A stretch of 13,866 nucleotides of DNA from UBA4655 sp964585575 (GTDB lineage Bacteria > Planctomycetota > Planctomycetia > Pirellulales > UBA1268). Within the stretch, counting starts at the first letter, position 1; the number at the start of each line of letters is the position of its first letter. Of this stretch, positions 12,805-13,866 are shown piece after piece. The notes below the pieces were generated by a model. The model did no database searches and was not told the DNA's origin. It worked only from the letters and a program-made list of their open reading frames with translations. The stretch lies in contig CAZPEM010000091.1 in the NCBI GenBank assembly GCA_964585575.1, positions 1 through 13,866 of the forward strand. The letters run 5' to 3'. Both the position numbers and the translations under genes were made by a program.

Positions 12805-13091
12805 ATTGCCGCCGGGGGAGAGGACGCATCGTCGCTACGGTGAGGATACACCTGATGCTCCTCAACGTTCCCCGACCCCCCGACCACGCCCCCCCGGGGG
12901 CGTTCAGCATCAAAGAGCCTGTGTGCCCCAATCAGCACCACGTTTGACGGCGAGGGGTTGCCCGTGTGCCCGAGACGGCGTAGCTGACCAGCGCAGGCAG
13001 GATGCCGAAGCGTCAGTCAGCTCCGAGTGAGCGGAGCCCAGGATGGGCGCAGCGAACGTCCGGCGAGCGGCATACGGGCAGCCCCGAGCCC
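12798..13091 (+). repeat. Full copy 2 of the dispersed structured repeat (modules A and B)
   Basis: This 294-bp segment aligns across its whole length with 5619-5911. Module A retains the 33-nt identical block at 12851-12883 and the inverted repeat TGATGCT (12853-12859)/AGCATCA (12906-12912). Module B is at 12954-13085. It fills most of the gap between convergent tadA and citrate synthase, ending 43 bp from the citrate synthase stop. The minus strand of module A holds G-runs (around 12867-12900) that could form a G-quadruplex in this copy. I see no coding region or tRNA in it. Confidence 0.9.
12954..13085 (+). ncRNA. Candidate folded RNA or cruciform unit (module B, copy 2)
   Basis: The unit is 132 nt, the same length as in copy 1. 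The outer stem pairs 12954-12970 with 13069-13085 over 17 positions, 15 Watson-Crick and two G-T. Inner elements sit in the same order: AGCTGAC (12982-12988)/GTCAGCT (13016-13022), GGCA-GGA-TGCC (12996-13006), CTCCG/CGGAG (13021-13036) and GCCCA-GGA-TGGGC (13036-13048). Several pairs differ from copy 1 on both strands while staying complementary. Function and transcript status are unknown. Confidence 0.45.
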
Positions 13092-13134
13092 GCAGCACGC
13101 CCCGAACCAGCACGTCTGACGAACGGGCAGACCC

Positions 13135-13866
13135 TCAGGATCGCTTCGTGATCGGCAGGAATTCGCGGAGGAGTTCGCCCGTGTAGATCTGGCGGGGGCG
13201 GCAGATCTTCTTCGTGGGCGAGTGGTGCATCTCGATCCAGTGGGCGATCCAGCCGGGGAGTCGGCCCATCGCGAAGAGCACCGTGAACATCTGCACCGGG
13301 ATGCCCATCGCCCGATAAATCACGCCGGAATAGAAGTCGACGTTCGGGTAGAGTTTCCGCTCGATGAAGTATTCGTCGGCGAGGGCGACCTCCTCGAGCT
13401 CCTGGGCGATGTCGAAGATCGGATCGTGGCGGGAGATCTTCGCCAGCAGCTTGTCGCAGGTCGCCTTGATGAGCTTCGCCCGGGGGTCGTAGTTCTTGTA
13501 GACGCGATGGCCGAAGCCCATGAGGCGGAAGCCGGAGTCCTTCCGCTTGGCGAGGTCGACGTATTTCTTCACGTTGCCGCCGTCGGCCACGATCCGTTCG
13601 AGCATCTCGACGCAGGCCTGGTTGGCGCCGCCGTGGAGAGGCCCCCAGAGGGCCGAGATTCCGGCCGAGATGCTCGCGAAAAGATTCGCGTCGCTCGAGC
13701 CGACCATGCGGACGGTCGAGGTGGAGCAGTTCTGCTCGTGGTCGGCGTGGACGATGAGCAGCATGTCGAGCGCGTCGGAGAAGTCGGGGTCGACGTGGTA
13801 TTCCTCGCAGGGCACCGCGAACATCATGTGGAGGAAGTTCTCGCAGTAGGCGAGGTCGTTCCGCGG
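13135..13866 (-). CDS. gltA: Citrate synthase, C-terminal part (5' end beyond the window)
   Basis: Citrate synthase condenses acetyl-CoA and oxaloacetate at the entry of the TCA cycle. About 243 residues are visible; the frame remains open to the right edge, where it reads DLAYCENFLHMMFAVP, so an N-terminal portion of roughly 180 residues is outside. Conserved elements include HADHEQNCSTSTVR, WGPLHGGANQ (active-site His), GFGHRVYKNYDPRA (second His and substrate-binding Arg) and NVDFYSGVIY (catalytic Asp). The sequence style is that of the GltA type of Gram-negative bacteria. The ATG at 13827 is internal, not the start. The stop TGA at 13135-13137 is close to repeat copy 2. Confidence 0.95.
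   Translation of the reverse strand, partial: PRNDLAYCENFLHMMFAVPCEEYHVDPDFSDALDMLLIVHADHEQNCSTSTVRMVGSSDANLFASISAGISALWGPLHGGANQACVEMLERIVADGGNVKKYVDLAKRKDSGFRLMGFGHRVYKNYDPRAKLIKATCDKLLAKISRHDPIFDIAQELEEVALADEYFIERKLYPNVDFYSGVIYRAMGIPVQMFTVLFAMGRLPGWIAHWIEMHHSPTKKICRPRQIYTGELLREFLPITKRS

Noticed and set aside
1..13866. CRISPR array
   Set aside because: The three repeat copies are long, kilobases apart and of different orientation; no short regularly spaced repeats are present.

Overview
The window is a GC-rich bacterial chromosome segment, most likely from a member of the Planctomycetota. The best phylum marker is the small basic protein at 9995-10255, which matches the signature small protein of the PVC superphylum. 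Soluble Hanks-type kinases, TPR proteins with long Pro/Ala/Ser regions and xylose-isomerase-like TIM-barrel proteins are also common in this group. Nothing here fixes a genus. Ordinary housekeeping genes dominate, and I see no phage, plasmid, transposase, CRISPR or tRNA/rRNA signal.

Layout from left to right: (1) a partial copy of a structured repeat at the left edge (1-102), abutting the promoter of a large acyl-CoA synthetase/acyl-CoA dehydrogenase fusion gene (128-3553, +); (2) a convergent sppA-type signal peptide peptidase (3557-4678, -), only 3 bp away; (3) a divergent TIM-barrel isomerase-like gene (4840-5586, +); (4) a full repeat copy (5619-5911); (5) a secreted TPR protein (5934-8438, -); (6) a divergent protoporphyrinogen/coproporphyrinogen oxidase (8551-9984, +); (7) a leftward cluster in transcription order: four-helix membrane protein (12157-11552), 56-residue coiled-coil protein (11504-11334), Ser/Thr kinase (11275-10397), PVC signature protein (10255-9995, with its own promoter); (8) divergent tadA (12260-12745, +); (9) a second full repeat copy (12798-13091); (10) the C-terminal two thirds of citrate synthase (13135-13866, -), running off the right edge.

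The genes belong to several housekeeping processes (fatty-acid activation and oxidation, membrane proteolysis, haem synthesis, tRNA wobble editing, TCA cycle) and do not form one pathway. The most unusual content is the repeat. Both full copies lie between convergent genes. Each ends in a 132-nt module whose long outer stem and internal hairpins are preserved by paired, compensatory base changes between copies. This points to selection on a folded DNA or RNA, or to repair of quasi-palindromes. A second signal is promoter architecture: three plus-strand genes have a TAnnnT box 6-9 nt before the start codon and no Shine-Dalgarno sequence, as expected for leaderless or nearly leaderless mRNAs. 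The minus-strand genes and the TIM-barrel gene have conventional leaders with ribosome binding sites.
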